Positions 8,411-16,211 of a stretch of 51,318 nt of DNA are shown here, one piece after another. Within the stretch, counting starts at the first letter, position 1. Each line of letters begins with the position of its first letter. Under the pieces are notes generated by a model. It ran no database searches. It saw nothing but the letters and a program-made list of their open reading frames with translations, and had not been told where the DNA came from. This stretch comes from Cytophagales bacterium (lineage in GTDB: Bacteria > Bacteroidota > Bacteroidia > Cytophagales > Spirosomataceae): contig JANSYO010000027.1 in the NCBI GenBank assembly GCA_024742395.1, positions 1 through 51,318 on the forward strand. The letters are read 5' to 3'. The position numbers and the translations under genes were made by a program.

Positions 8411-9262
8411 TTATTTTACGGCTTTTAGGCTCAAATCGAGACTTTTTACAGAATGTGTAAGATAGCCCATTGATACAAAATCAACTCCGCATTCTGCATA
8501 CGCTCTTACAGTATCTGGGGTTATTCCGCCAGATGACTCTACAGGAAATCTGCCATCAATTATTTGAAGTGCCTCACGGGTTAAGTCGTAATCGAAATTA
8601 TCCAGCATAATTCTAACTAAGCCACCCTCTTCCAAAGCCAACTCAAGCTCTTTTAAATCTCTTACTTCTATTTCTATCGGCAATTCACGTCCTGTTTCTT
8701 TCAGGTATTTTTTTGCCGCCTGAAGGGCATTCTTAATCCCACCAGCATAATCTACATGATTGTCTTTGATGAGAATCATATCATACAAACCGGTACGATG
8801 GTTTACGCCACCACCTATTTTTACCGCCCATTTCTCCGGAAGTCTGAAATTGGGTGTTGTTTTGCGGGTATCCAGCACCTTGCACTTTGTTCCTTCAAGT
8901 TTTTTCACAATATCTCTGGTAGTTGTGGCTATCCCACTCATACGCTGCATACAGTTCAGTACCAGTCGCTCGGCTGTTAAAATCGACTGATCTTTCCCGG
9001 AAACATAAAAAGCAATATCTCCATACTTTATCTCCTCACCATCTTGCATTAATACTTCAACTTCCAGCTCTGGGTCCACCTCATTGAAGATGGCTTTGGC
9101 AAGCTCTACACCCGCTAAAATTCCATCATCTTTAACTATTAAACGGGCCTTACCCTGAGCATCTGCAGGAATAGTAGAAAGTGAAGTATGATCCCCATCT
9201 CCTACATCTTCTTTAAGAGCCAATTGTATAAATTCCTTAATATCCGCTTCTTTAATCTCCAT
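8411..9262 (-). CDS. nadC: Nicotinate-nucleotide pyrophosphorylase (carboxylating)
   Basis: 283 aa quinolinate phosphoribosyltransferase, converting quinolinate and PRPP to nicotinate mononucleotide in de novo NAD synthesis. Family signatures: EDVGDGDHTS, LNCMQRMSGIATTT, DTRKTTPNFRLPEKWAV, GGGVNHRTGLYDMILIKDNH and MLDNFD; the C-terminal 'ESSGGITPDTVRAYAECGVDFVSMG' barrel end is intact (cited in part as SSGGITPDTVRAYAE). Start ATG 9262 gives a normal N-terminus; the frame is open 10 codons further. Confidence 0.95.
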   Translation of the reverse strand: MEIKEADIKEFIQLALKEDVGDGDHTSLSTIPADAQGKARLIVKDDGILAGVELAKAIFNEVDPELEVEVLMQDGEEIKYGDIAFYVSGKDQSILTAERLVLNCMQRMSGIATTTRDIVKKLEGTKCKVLDTRKTTPNFRLPEKWAVKIGGGVNHRTGLYDMILIKDNHVDYAGGIKNALQAAKKYLKETGRELPIEIEVRDLKELELALEEGGLVRIMLDNFDYDLTREALQIIDGRFPVESSGGITPDTVRAYAECGVDFVSMGYLTHSVKSLDLSLKAVK

Positions 9263-9391
9263 TGTGAATTGCTTAAATCTTTTGCTCCGCAATTACCCAA
9301 AAAAAGAAAGATTGACCAAAAAAGAAATTTCGAATAGTCTACTCTATAAAATGCTTTTCTGACAGAACCTCTACAATCCTCAACGTTTGTA

Positions 9392-9403
9392 TATTTTTGC
9401 GGT
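9392..9403 (+). promoter_or_regulatory. Possible -7 box next to tadA start
   Basis: TATTTTTG at 9392-9399 fits the Bacteroidota -7 consensus TAnnTTTG. It lies only 4 nt before the tadA ATG, so transcription would begin at or next to the start codon. No convincing -33 TTTG was seen, so confidence is low. Confidence 0.3.
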
Positions 9404-9862
9404 ATGAACACATCTTACCCACTCTATTCTCATGAGTATTTTATGGCCAAAGCGATGGACCTGGCACATCAGGCTTTTGAAGCCGGCGAGGTACCCGTTG
9501 GTGCTTTAGTAGTAACAGAAAATAATCAAATCATTGGTAAGGGATTTAACCAGACCGAAATGCTGAATGATGTCACTGCTCATGCAGAAATGCTGGCTAT
9601 TACTGCTGCCGCTAATCATCTGGATGCCAAATATTTAAGAGACTGCAGACTGTATGTCACTCTGGAGCCTTGTGTCATGTGTGCCGGAGCCATAGCCTGG
9701 AGTCAGGTAGATGCTATTTTTTACGGTGCCCCTGATAAAAAAAGAGGGTACAGTAAGTACTCAGAAAACATCATTCATCATAAGAAAGAAGTGTTTGGTG
9801 GCTTTTTAGCAGAAGAATCAGAAGCCTTGCTTAAAGAATTTTTCGGGAGATTGCGAACATAA
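9404..9862 (+). CDS. tadA: tRNA-specific adenosine deaminase
   Basis: 152 aa zinc deaminase that converts A34 of tRNA-Arg(ACG) to inosine. The zinc site and catalytic acid are visible: His60 and Glu62 in TAHAEML, and Cys90/Cys93 in EPCVMCAGA. Length and C-terminus (LLKEFFGRLR) fit TadA rather than a cytidine or guanine deaminase. It is divergent from nadC and 61 nt upstream of the superoxide dismutase gene. Confidence 0.92.
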   Translation: MNTSYPLYSHEYFMAKAMDLAHQAFEAGEVPVGALVVTENNQIIGKGFNQTEMLNDVTAHAEMLAITAAANHLDAKYLRDCRLYVTLEPCVMCAGAIAWSQVDAIFYGAPDKKRGYSKYSENIIHHKKEVFGGFLAEESEALLKEFFGRLRT

Positions 9863-9923
9863 ATCAAAGAGCCTATGTTCACTACATACAGTAAGAAATT
9901 TATAACTAAAACTATAAAACATT

Positions 9924-10538
9924 ATGGCTTTTGAACTACCGGCACTTCCGTTTGCCAACGACGCACTTGAACCGCATTTTGATGCGATGACTATGGAAAT
10001 TCATCATGACCGTCATCACAATGGTTATGTAACTAATCTTAACAATGCAATTGCAGGTACTGACCTTGAGGGTAAGACTATTGAAGAGATTATGGCTGTT
10101 GCTGGTGCAAGTGGAGCTGCGGTAAGGAATAATGGCGGTGGTCATTACAATCACTCACTTTTCTGGTCAATTTTGGCTCCTCAGGGAGTAGGTGGAAACT
10201 TATCAGGACCATTAAAGGAAGCAATCATTGAGACGTTTGGTTCTGTAGATGAGTTCAAAGCTGAATTCAAAAAAGCTGCTGGTACACGTTTTGGTTCTGG
10301 CTGGGCTTGGTTAGGCGTTAAAGCTGACGGTTCTCTGTGCGTTTGCTCGTCTCCTAATCAAGACAATCCTTTAATGGATGTAGCTGAGTGCCCATGCACA
10401 CCTATCTTAGGTCTGGATGTGTGGGAGCATGCCTATTACTTAAAATACCAAAATAAGCGTCCTGATTATATCGATGCTTTCTGGAATGTAGTGAACTGGA
10501 ACGCCGTAGAAGAGCGATATGCAGCTGCAAAAGGATAA
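9924..10538 (+). CDS. sodA: Superoxide dismutase, Mn/Fe family (Mn-like)
   Basis: 204 aa cytoplasmic enzyme dismutating superoxide. Metal ligands are visible: His27 (MEIHHDRHH), His77 ([11 protein letters not shown]) and the Asp/His pair in [20 protein letters not shown]. The Gly before the second ligand and the NQDNPLM segment resemble manganese-type enzymes more than iron-type, although cambialistic forms cannot be excluded. Monocistronic, with a strong terminator 25 nt downstream. Confidence 0.93.
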   Translation: MAFELPALPFANDALEPHFDAMTMEIHHDRHHNGYVTNLNNAIAGTDLEGKTIEEIMAVAGASGAAVRNNGGGHYNHSLFWSILAPQGVGGNLSGPLKEAIIETFGSVDEFKAEFKKAAGTRFGSGWAWLGVKADGSLCVCSSPNQDNPLMDVAECPCTPILGLDVWEHAYYLKYQNKRPDYIDAFWNVVNWNAVEERYAAAKG

Positions 10539-10562
10539 TTGAGAAGTCAAATAAATTATAGG

Positions 10563-10601
10563 GAAGCCCGATCATCTGATCGGGCTTCTTTTTGTTTTTT
10601 T
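10563..10601 (+). terminator. Intrinsic terminator of the superoxide dismutase gene
   Basis: Perfect 10-bp stem GAAGCCCGAT (10563-10572) / ATCGGGCTTC (10579-10588) with a 6-nt loop, then a T-rich tract broken by one G. Confidence 0.92.
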
Positions 10602-10638
10602 AGGTGTCATAGAACGGGCTAGAAATGGCTCAATAGTC

Positions 10639-10715
10639 ATGTCGCTCCTTTGGAGCTCAGACATATTCACATTGCACTAGTAAGATTTTGCTCCGAAGGT
10701 GCTTAGGAGTTTTTA
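10639..10715. repeat. Palindromic intergenic repeat remnant
   Basis: Inverted repeat with arms ATGTC (10639-10643) + GCTCC (10644-10648) and GGAGC (10652-10656) + GACAT (10660-10664), followed around 10687-10713 by a second partial palindrome (TTTGCTCCGAAGGTGCTTAGGAG region). Short GCTCC...GGAGC palindromes like this recur between genes in many Bacteroidota genomes (recalled, not checked). No second copy was seen in this window. Confidence 0.4.
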
Positions 10716-10820
10716 TGTATTCTCTTGATTAAATCTTTCCATTATAAAGTTTCAGGGCTATTTCTAGGAGAAAAGAGTGTTGATAATTGCATTTTAAAAT
10801 TTCCTTTCTACTTTTACGGC

Positions 10821-10877
10821 ATGATTTCAATAAGCAAAGCAAACAATTGGTGGTGGACTTCTTCTCAAAAGAGTTGA
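10821..10877 (+). CDS. trpL: trp operon leader peptide
   Basis: Short open frame encoding MISISKANNWWWTSSQKS with three consecutive Trp codons (TGG at 10848-10856) and a TGA stop, ending 94 nt before trpE. Tandem Trp codons in a short frame directly ahead of a terminator and trpE are the diagnostic layout of a tryptophan-attenuation leader. Ribosome stalling at scarce charged tRNA-Trp would expose the antiterminator segment that overlaps the stop codon. Confidence 0.92.
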   Translation: MISISKANNWWWTSSQKS

Positions 10878-10938
10878 ACAGACCTTGCTATGCTTTAAAA
10901 ATATTGCGGCTTGCTGTTCAACACAGCAAGCTTTTTTT
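10873..10938 (+). promoter_or_regulatory. trp attenuator: antiterminator and terminator
   Basis: Two mutually exclusive hairpins are readable. Terminator: GCTTGCTGT (10909-10917) / ACAGCAAGC (10923-10931), 9 bp, loop TCAAC, then seven T (10932-10938). Antiterminator: GTTGAACAG (10873-10881) pairs perfectly with CTGTTCAAC (10914-10922), which uses part of the terminator's left arm and its loop. A ribosome stalled on the Trp codons leaves 10873-10881 free, allowing the antiterminator to form. A ribosome reaching the stop codon at 10875-10877 masks it, so the terminator forms. Confidence 0.92.
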
Positions 10939-10970
10939 ATGCCCGGTTTTACCGTTTTAACAAACAAAAA

Positions 10971-12398
10971 ATGAGTTCGATATTTAAAATCAACACAAGG
11001 TCAAAAAGATTACTGGCTGATACGTTTACTCCGGTGAGTATTTTTCTACGATTGAGAGATCAATACAAATACTCAGTAATTCTGGAAAGTGCAGATTATC
11101 ATGCCATGCAAAATAGCTTCAGTTATATAGCCTGCGACCCTGTGGCCAGTATAATTATTGATAATGATGAAGTTCAGCAAACTTTCCCCGATGGGAGTCA
11201 GGAAAACTTTGCTCTTGAAAACAGGAAAGATGCTGTAAAAGTACTTAAGGAATTTGCCGCCCGTTTTGAGCATGAAGAGTCAGAGCATAGCTTTATCACC
11301 AATGGGCTTTTCGGACATATGACCTACGATGCCGTAGAGTATTTTGAGGATATCGAAATTCAGGACAAGTCGCCTGAGAACGAAATCCCTACACTTATTT
11401 ACCGCGTGTATCGCTACGTGATTGCTGTAAACCATTTTAAGAATGAACTGCACATCATGGAACATGCTTACAGTAAAAATGGTGAAGTGGTAAAACCGAT
11501 GGAAAATGGCCTGGAAACCATTGAGCTTTTTGTGAACACTCCGAAATTCAGTCACAGACATTTTAGTATCACCGGAGAAGAGGAAAGTAATGTGACGGAT
11601 GATGAAATGAAGGCTACAATCAATACCTGTATAAAACATTGTCTTAGAGGAGATGTCTTTCAAATAGTGCCTTCCAGAAGGTATTCAAAGACGTTTGAAG
11701 GAGACGACTTTAATGTATATCGAGCTTTGCGAAGCATTAACCCTTCTCCATATTTATTCTATTTTGACGGTGGCGATTACCACATTTTTGGCTCATCGCC
11801 TGAAAAACAAATACATATTCAAGGAGATATGGCCGAAATTCATCCTATCGCCGGTACTTTTAAACGAAGTGGAAATGATGAAAGAGATGCTGAACTTGCC
11901 AAAGAACTTGATGCAGACCCAAAAGAATCTGCCGAACATGTTATGCTGGTAGATTTGGCTAGAAATGACTTGAGCCGTAGCTCAGACTCTGTGAAAGTAG
12001 AGGTTTTTAAAGAGGTGCAATTTTACAGCCATGTCATTCACCTGGTCTCAAAAGTGACAGGTAAAATGACCAAAGGAACAAACCCACTTCAGCTTGTAGC
12101 AGATACGTTCCCGGCAGGGACTCTCTCTGGAGCCCCAAAGCATATGGCTATGAGTATTATAGACAAACTGGAACCGACAAACCGTAGCATATATGGTGGT
12201 GCCATCGGCTTTATGGATTTTAAAGGTAATTTTAACCATGCTATTGCCATCAGAACTTTCTTAAGTAAAAACAACACACTCTTTTATCAGGCCGGAATGG
12301 GAGTGGTAGCTAAATCAAATGTAGAAAGTGAAATGGCAGAGGTAGGAAATAAACTAGGGGCCCTTAGGGCAGCTATGCAAAGAGCCGAAGAACTTTAA
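10971..12398 (+). CDS. trpE: Anthranilate synthase component I
   Basis: 475 aa chorismate-binding subunit, forming anthranilate from chorismate with TrpG-supplied ammonia; first committed step of tryptophan synthesis. Signatures include QIVPSRRYSK, NPSPYLFYF, GSSPEKQIHI, HPIAGTFKRSG, ELDADPKESAEHVMLVDLARNDL (cited in part) and FPAGTLSGAPKHMAM. ATG 10971 is chosen because an in-frame start upstream at 10911 lies inside the attenuator hairpin. Expression is controlled by the trpL attenuator. The downstream genes are an unknown gene, trpG and trpD. Confidence 0.96.
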   Translation: MSSIFKINTRSKRLLADTFTPVSIFLRLRDQYKYSVILESADYHAMQNSFSYIACDPVASIIIDNDEVQQTFPDGSQENFALENRKDAVKVLKEFAARFEHEESEHSFITNGLFGHMTYDAVEYFEDIEIQDKSPENEIPTLIYRVYRYVIAVNHFKNELHIMEHAYSKNGEVVKPMENGLETIELFVNTPKFSHRHFSITGEEESNVTDDEMKATINTCIKHCLRGDVFQIVPSRRYSKTFEGDDFNVYRALRSINPSPYLFYFDGGDYHIFGSSPEKQIHIQGDMAEIHPIAGTFKRSGNDERDAELAKELDADPKESAEHVMLVDLARNDLSRSSDSVKVEVFKEVQFYSHVIHLVSKVTGKMTKGTNPLQLVADTFPAGTLSGAPKHMAMSIIDKLEPTNRSIYGGAIGFMDFKGNFNHAIAIRTFLSKNNTLFYQAGMGVVAKSNVESEMAEVGNKLGALRAAMQRAEEL

Positions 12399-12409
12399 GC
12401 ACCATAAAT

Positions 12410-12874
12410 ATGAATCCTTTACTGAAAAAACTTAACTGCAAAACTCAACAAAGTGTGGTTGTGCTTCATGCTCCGAAGGAGTTTAATGATCAAATGACCG
12501 ATTTTCAGATGTTTTTAAATGTAAAGACGAATATTGACATTGATGATATTGAGTTTGCCCTCGCTTTTTGTACTAAACTTGAGGAAGTGGAAAAATACGC
12601 CCGAGCTATTGATGAAAAAATTATTGATGATGGGCTTTTTTGGTTTGCTTACCCAAAGAAGAGTTCTAAAAAATACTCCTGTGAATTTAACCGTGACAAT
12701 GGTTGGGATATCATGGGAACACTGGGCTATGAACCCGTAAGAATGGTGGCAATAGATGAAGACTGGTCGGCCTTACGATTTAGAAAAGCGACCCATATAA
12801 AAACATTGAAAAGAGACCCTTCCTGGATAAAATCAGAAGAAGGTAAAAAGAAAGCTTTAAAGAATAAGAAATGA
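12410..12874 (+). CDS. Hypothetical protein embedded in the trp operon (DUF3052-like)
   Basis: 154 aa, soluble, no signal. Features such as VVVLHAPKEF, a central LFWFAYPKKSSKKY and a late GYEPVRMVAIDEDWSALRFRK resemble small DUF3052-type proteins of unknown function. It starts 11 nt after trpE and its stop overlaps trpG (ATGA, 12871-12874), so it is translationally coupled to trpG. Position suggests either a hitch-hiker or a partner in anthranilate/tryptophan metabolism; no catalytic motif is visible. The family assignment is tentative. Confidence 0.7.
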   Translation: MNPLLKKLNCKTQQSVVVLHAPKEFNDQMTDFQMFLNVKTNIDIDDIEFALAFCTKLEEVEKYARAIDEKIIDDGLFWFAYPKKSSKKYSCEFNRDNGWDIMGTLGYEPVRMVAIDEDWSALRFRKATHIKTLKRDPSWIKSEEGKKKALKNKK

Positions 12875-13437
12875 AAATATTAGTACTCGATAACTACGAC
12901 TCCTTTGTTTATAATTTGGTTTACATCCTTAAAGAGCTGGGCGGGGATGTAGATGTTTTCAGAAATGATAAAATTGCTGTAGAAGAGGTAAAAAAATACG
13001 ACAAAATTCTTTTGTCTCCCGGCCCTGGCATTCCCGAAGAAGCTGGTATCATGATGGATTTACTTGCTGAGTACAAGACAAGCAAAAGCATTTTTGGTGT
13101 TTGTTTAGGGCATCAGGCCATTGGTGAAGCTTTTGGCAGCAAGCTTCACAATATGGGCGAGGTGCTACACGGCGTTACCACTGATTGCTTGGTGACAGAT
13201 GAGACCGAAAGGCTGTTTCAGGGCATTCCCAGCAAGTTTGAGGTTTGCCGATATCATAGTTGGACGGTTTTGCCTGAATCAATGCCCGGAGACCTAAAGG
13301 TTACAGCCAAAGACGAAAACGACTATGTACTGGCCGAAGCACATCAAAAATACGATGTTAGAGGGGTGCAATTTCATCCTGAAGCCTATCTTACTCAGCA
13401 CGGTGTGAAAATGGTTGAAAATTGGATGAAGAATTGA
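12871..13437 (+). CDS. trpG: Anthranilate synthase component II (glutamine amidotransferase)
   Basis: 188 aa class I glutamine amidotransferase that releases ammonia for TrpE. The N-terminus MKILVLDNYDSFVYNLV, LLSPGPGIPEEAG, the nucleophile Cys in GVCLGHQAIGEAFG and the His-Glu pair in VQFHPEAYLT are intact. In some bacteria the same protein also serves aminodeoxychorismate (PabA) synthesis. It overlaps the preceding gene by 4 nt. Confidence 0.95.
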   Translation: MKILVLDNYDSFVYNLVYILKELGGDVDVFRNDKIAVEEVKKYDKILLSPGPGIPEEAGIMMDLLAEYKTSKSIFGVCLGHQAIGEAFGSKLHNMGEVLHGVTTDCLVTDETERLFQGIPSKFEVCRYHSWTVLPESMPGDLKVTAKDENDYVLAEAHQKYDVRGVQFHPEAYLTQHGVKMVENWMKN

Positions 13438-13514
13438 TCAATGATAAAAGACACGCTCTCTTTATTGTCTTCAAGTAATTTATCTTTAGTTTCAAGCAAA
13501 GTCTTGTTATACAT

Positions 13515-14510
13515 ATGAAAACCTACCTAAATCAACTCTTATCAAATCAGTCTTTATCAAAAGAAGATGCGTATGCTGCTCTTTCAAAAATTGCTCATGG
13601 TGAGGTAAATACTTCACAAACTGCAGCCTTTTTAATGGGAATGCAGCAAAAAGGCATTACTTCAGATGAACTGGAAGGGTTTAGGCAGGCTATGCTTGAA
13701 TTAGCTTTACCTCTCGACTTTGCTGAATTTGATGCCATGGATTTGTGTGGCACCGGAGGAGATGGAAAAAACACCTTCAATATTTCTACCACCACAAGTT
13801 TTGTGGTAGCCGGTGCAGGTCAAAAGGTAGCTAAACATGGGAATCACGGAGTAAGCAGTTCTGTAGGAAGCAGTACTGTACTGGAACATTTAGGCATAAA
13901 ATTCACAAATGATGCGGACTACCTGAGACGGAAACTAGAGACTGCGGGCATCTGCTATTTACATGCTCCATTATTTCATCCTGCTATGAAATATGTTGGT
14001 CCGGTTAGAAAAGAACTGGGCATGAAAACCTTTTTTAATATGCTGGGGCCCCTTTTAAATCCTGCCAAGGTGACTAAACAATTAACGGGTGTGTATGACC
14101 TCTGCGTATATGAACTTTATGAACAAGTACTAAGGAAGTCAGGAGGCCAATTTGGGATTATTTTTGATTTGGCTGTATACGATGAAATTTCGTTGACAGG
14201 TGATTTTATGTTTTCTTCTCATTTCCCCTCTGCTGATGAAGGAGAAATTTTCAGTCCTTCTGTTTTTGGGTTTGACCAGATAACTCCTGAAGAGATCTAC
14301 GGAGGAAACTCCCTGGAAGAGTCAGCACAGATAATGCTGAATGTACTTGAAAACAAATCAAGCACTGCACAGAAAAATGTAGTACTTGCTAACGCGGCAA
14401 TGGCTTTAGGAGTGGCCAAAAACATCACTATTCAACAAGCTCTTGATGAAGCCAGGGAATCTTTAGAAAGTGGCAAAGCCCTTCATGCACTAAAAAAGCT
14501 AGTGGAATAA
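13515..14510 (+). CDS. trpD: Anthranilate phosphoribosyltransferase
   Basis: 331 aa enzyme joining anthranilate to PRPP. The PRPP/anthranilate motifs are clear: DLCGTGGDGKNTFNIST, KHGNHGVSSSVGSS, HPAMKYVGPVRKELGMKTFFN (cited in part) and LGPLLNPA. The gene begins 77 nt after trpG and ends 5 nt before a convergent gene, so trpC, trpF, trpB and trpA are not contiguous here, unlike the longer trp operons common in this phylum. Confidence 0.96.
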   Translation: MKTYLNQLLSNQSLSKEDAYAALSKIAHGEVNTSQTAAFLMGMQQKGITSDELEGFRQAMLELALPLDFAEFDAMDLCGTGGDGKNTFNISTTTSFVVAGAGQKVAKHGNHGVSSSVGSSTVLEHLGIKFTNDADYLRRKLETAGICYLHAPLFHPAMKYVGPVRKELGMKTFFNMLGPLLNPAKVTKQLTGVYDLCVYELYEQVLRKSGGQFGIIFDLAVYDEISLTGDFMFSSHFPSADEGEIFSPSVFGFDQITPEEIYGGNSLEESAQIMLNVLENKSSTAQKNVVLANAAMALGVAKNITIQQALDEARESLESGKALHALKKLVE

Positions 14511-14515
14511 CTTAT

Positions 14516-15109
14516 TTATCTGGAAGGTCTGGCCGCAGCCATACCAAAGCAGATCAGGCTGCAAGAGAGAAGATAATGATAGGCATCAATTGAATTATCA
14601 TAATCATCTACAAAGGAATCTCTGAACGTAGCCAAGGCAGCAAAAAATACAGCTGCAAGTAGCCACATTCCTAGTTTTGACTGGCCATTAGTTAGAGCTA
14701 CTATAGCCGCTGCTGCAATCAGAATCATTGAGACGGTTGGAATATATGAAATCAATTCAGGGATAACACCAACTTGCAAAAGGGCAAAGATTATAAACCC
14801 GGCCGCCAAGACGCTCCAGCCAATTTTAGAATCCAAAGTATCATTTTCCCATACTTTAAACCAGGAAACCACTGCAAGGCCTAAGGCACCCACAGTAGCA
14901 GCCATGTTTTGAAAAAAGACCGAAATCAAACCCGCATTACTTATTCCGGCAAAACGTGCCGCACCGGCAAAGGCCGCTACCGAAACCGATAAAACAAAGG
15001 CCTCCCATAATACGGTCTCCATCAATGGAAGCTTCATGAGATACTTAAAAAAAACAAACAAGCCAACCAAGCCCAAAATAAGGTCAGAAATGACGTGAGA
15101 GGTTTCCAT
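14516..15109 (-). CDS. Hypothetical multi-pass membrane protein
   Basis: 197 aa, almost entirely hydrophobic, with about six predicted membrane segments (e.g. LILGLVGLFVFFKYLM, AFVLSVSVAAFAGAARFAGI, MAATVGALGLAVVSW, WSVLAAGFIIFALLQVGVI, MILIAAAAIVALT, MWLLAAVFFAALATF). A polar stretch, FVDDYDNSIDAYHYLLSC, lies near the C-terminus and may sit at the membrane face. I do not recognise a functional family. It lies downstream of murB and convergent to trpD. Confidence 0.7.
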   Translation of the reverse strand: METSHVISDLILGLVGLFVFFKYLMKLPLMETVLWEAFVLSVSVAAFAGAARFAGISNAGLISVFFQNMAATVGALGLAVVSWFKVWENDTLDSKIGWSVLAAGFIIFALLQVGVIPELISYIPTVSMILIAAAAIVALTNGQSKLGMWLLAAVFFAALATFRDSFVDDYDNSIDAYHYLLSCSLICFGMAAARPSR

Positions 15110-15144
15110 TGAATTCTAATTAAAAGGTTTATCAGATGCTCAAT

Positions 15145-16164
15145 TTATATAATATTTACTTCGGCCTGAAGGGCCACCCCAAATTTTTCAACTATCGAGG
15201 CCTGAATATCTTCTGAAAGCTTTTTTATATCAGCCCCTTTACCGGCACCATAATTCACTAAGACCAGGGCTTGTTTTTTATGAACCCCAATACTTCCAAA
15301 GGTTTTTCCCTTCCATCCGGCCTGTTCAATAAGCCATCCGGCAGGTACCTTTACAGAGTTATCGTCAATCGGGTATGTTGGAATTTCAGGATAATCCTTC
15401 CGGATGCTGAGTAATGCTTCTTTTGAAATAACCGGATTTTTGAAAAAGCTTCCTGAGTTGCCAATCTTTTTAGGATCGGGCAACTTCGATTGCCTTATTT
15501 CAATGACCGCATTACTAACATCCTTTATGGTAGGTTCTGTAATCTCCTTCTCTGCCAATACATCTCTGATGGCACCATAGTCCAGGTTCAACTTTGGCCT
15601 TTTAGACAGCCTGAAAGTCACATTCACAATGATATATTTGTCTTTATGACTGTGTTTAAAAATGCTTTCCCTGTAGCCAAACTCACAGGTAGCGTTATCA
15701 AAAATTTCCATTTTATTTGAAAACCTGTGCAATGCTTCCAGTTGTACAAAAACATCTTTTATCTCTACACCATAGGCTCCAATATTCTGCATCGGGGCCG
15801 CTCCCACAGTACCAGGAATTAATGAGAGGTTTTCTACTCCACCGTATCCCTTTTCTACACAATACATCACAAACTCATGCCAATTTGTACCAGCTCCCAC
15901 CTTAATTACAATCTCCTCCTTATTTTCACTCACTATTTCTTTGCCTTGAATACTATTCTTAACAACCAGCCCATCCATATCTTGTGTAAGCAGAATATTG
16001 CTTCCTCCACCTAAAACCAAGACATCATTGATTTTAAACTTAGAGCTTCGCACTACCTCTTGTAATTCTTCCAGACTTTTTACTTCAACGAAAAGCCTTG
16101 CTGAGGTATCCAAACCAAAGGTATTATAAGGTTTGAGCGATATATTTTTGAGTATATTTGGCAT
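15145..16164 (-). CDS. murB: UDP-N-acetylenolpyruvoylglucosamine reductase
   Basis: 339 aa FAD enzyme reducing UDP-GlcNAc-enolpyruvate to UDP-MurNAc in peptidoglycan synthesis. FAD-binding motifs VLGGGSNILL and SLIPGTVGAAPMQNIGAYG, the type I (E. coli-like) FGYRESIFK tyrosine loop, and the catalytic Ser region KIGNSGSFFKNPVI are visible. Length agrees with type I MurB. Divergent from the next gene, with only 47 nt between starts. Confidence 0.95.
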   Translation of the reverse strand: MPNILKNISLKPYNTFGLDTSARLFVEVKSLEELQEVVRSSKFKINDVLVLGGGSNILLTQDMDGLVVKNSIQGKEIVSENKEEIVIKVGAGTNWHEFVMYCVEKGYGGVENLSLIPGTVGAAPMQNIGAYGVEIKDVFVQLEALHRFSNKMEIFDNATCEFGYRESIFKHSHKDKYIIVNVTFRLSKRPKLNLDYGAIRDVLAEKEITEPTIKDVSNAVIEIRQSKLPDPKKIGNSGSFFKNPVISKEALLSIRKDYPEIPTYPIDDNSVKVPAGWLIEQAGWKGKTFGSIGVHKKQALVLVNYGAGKGADIKKLSEDIQASIVEKFGVALQAEVNII

Positions 16165-16211
16165 AATTAAAATGAATTGCGACGCAATTTACCGAACAGA
16201 AATCAGATACC

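Noticed and set aside
10911-10970. Longer trpE starting at 10911
   Set aside because: The extension would translate the attenuator hairpin and T tract; family alignment begins after the ATG at 10971.
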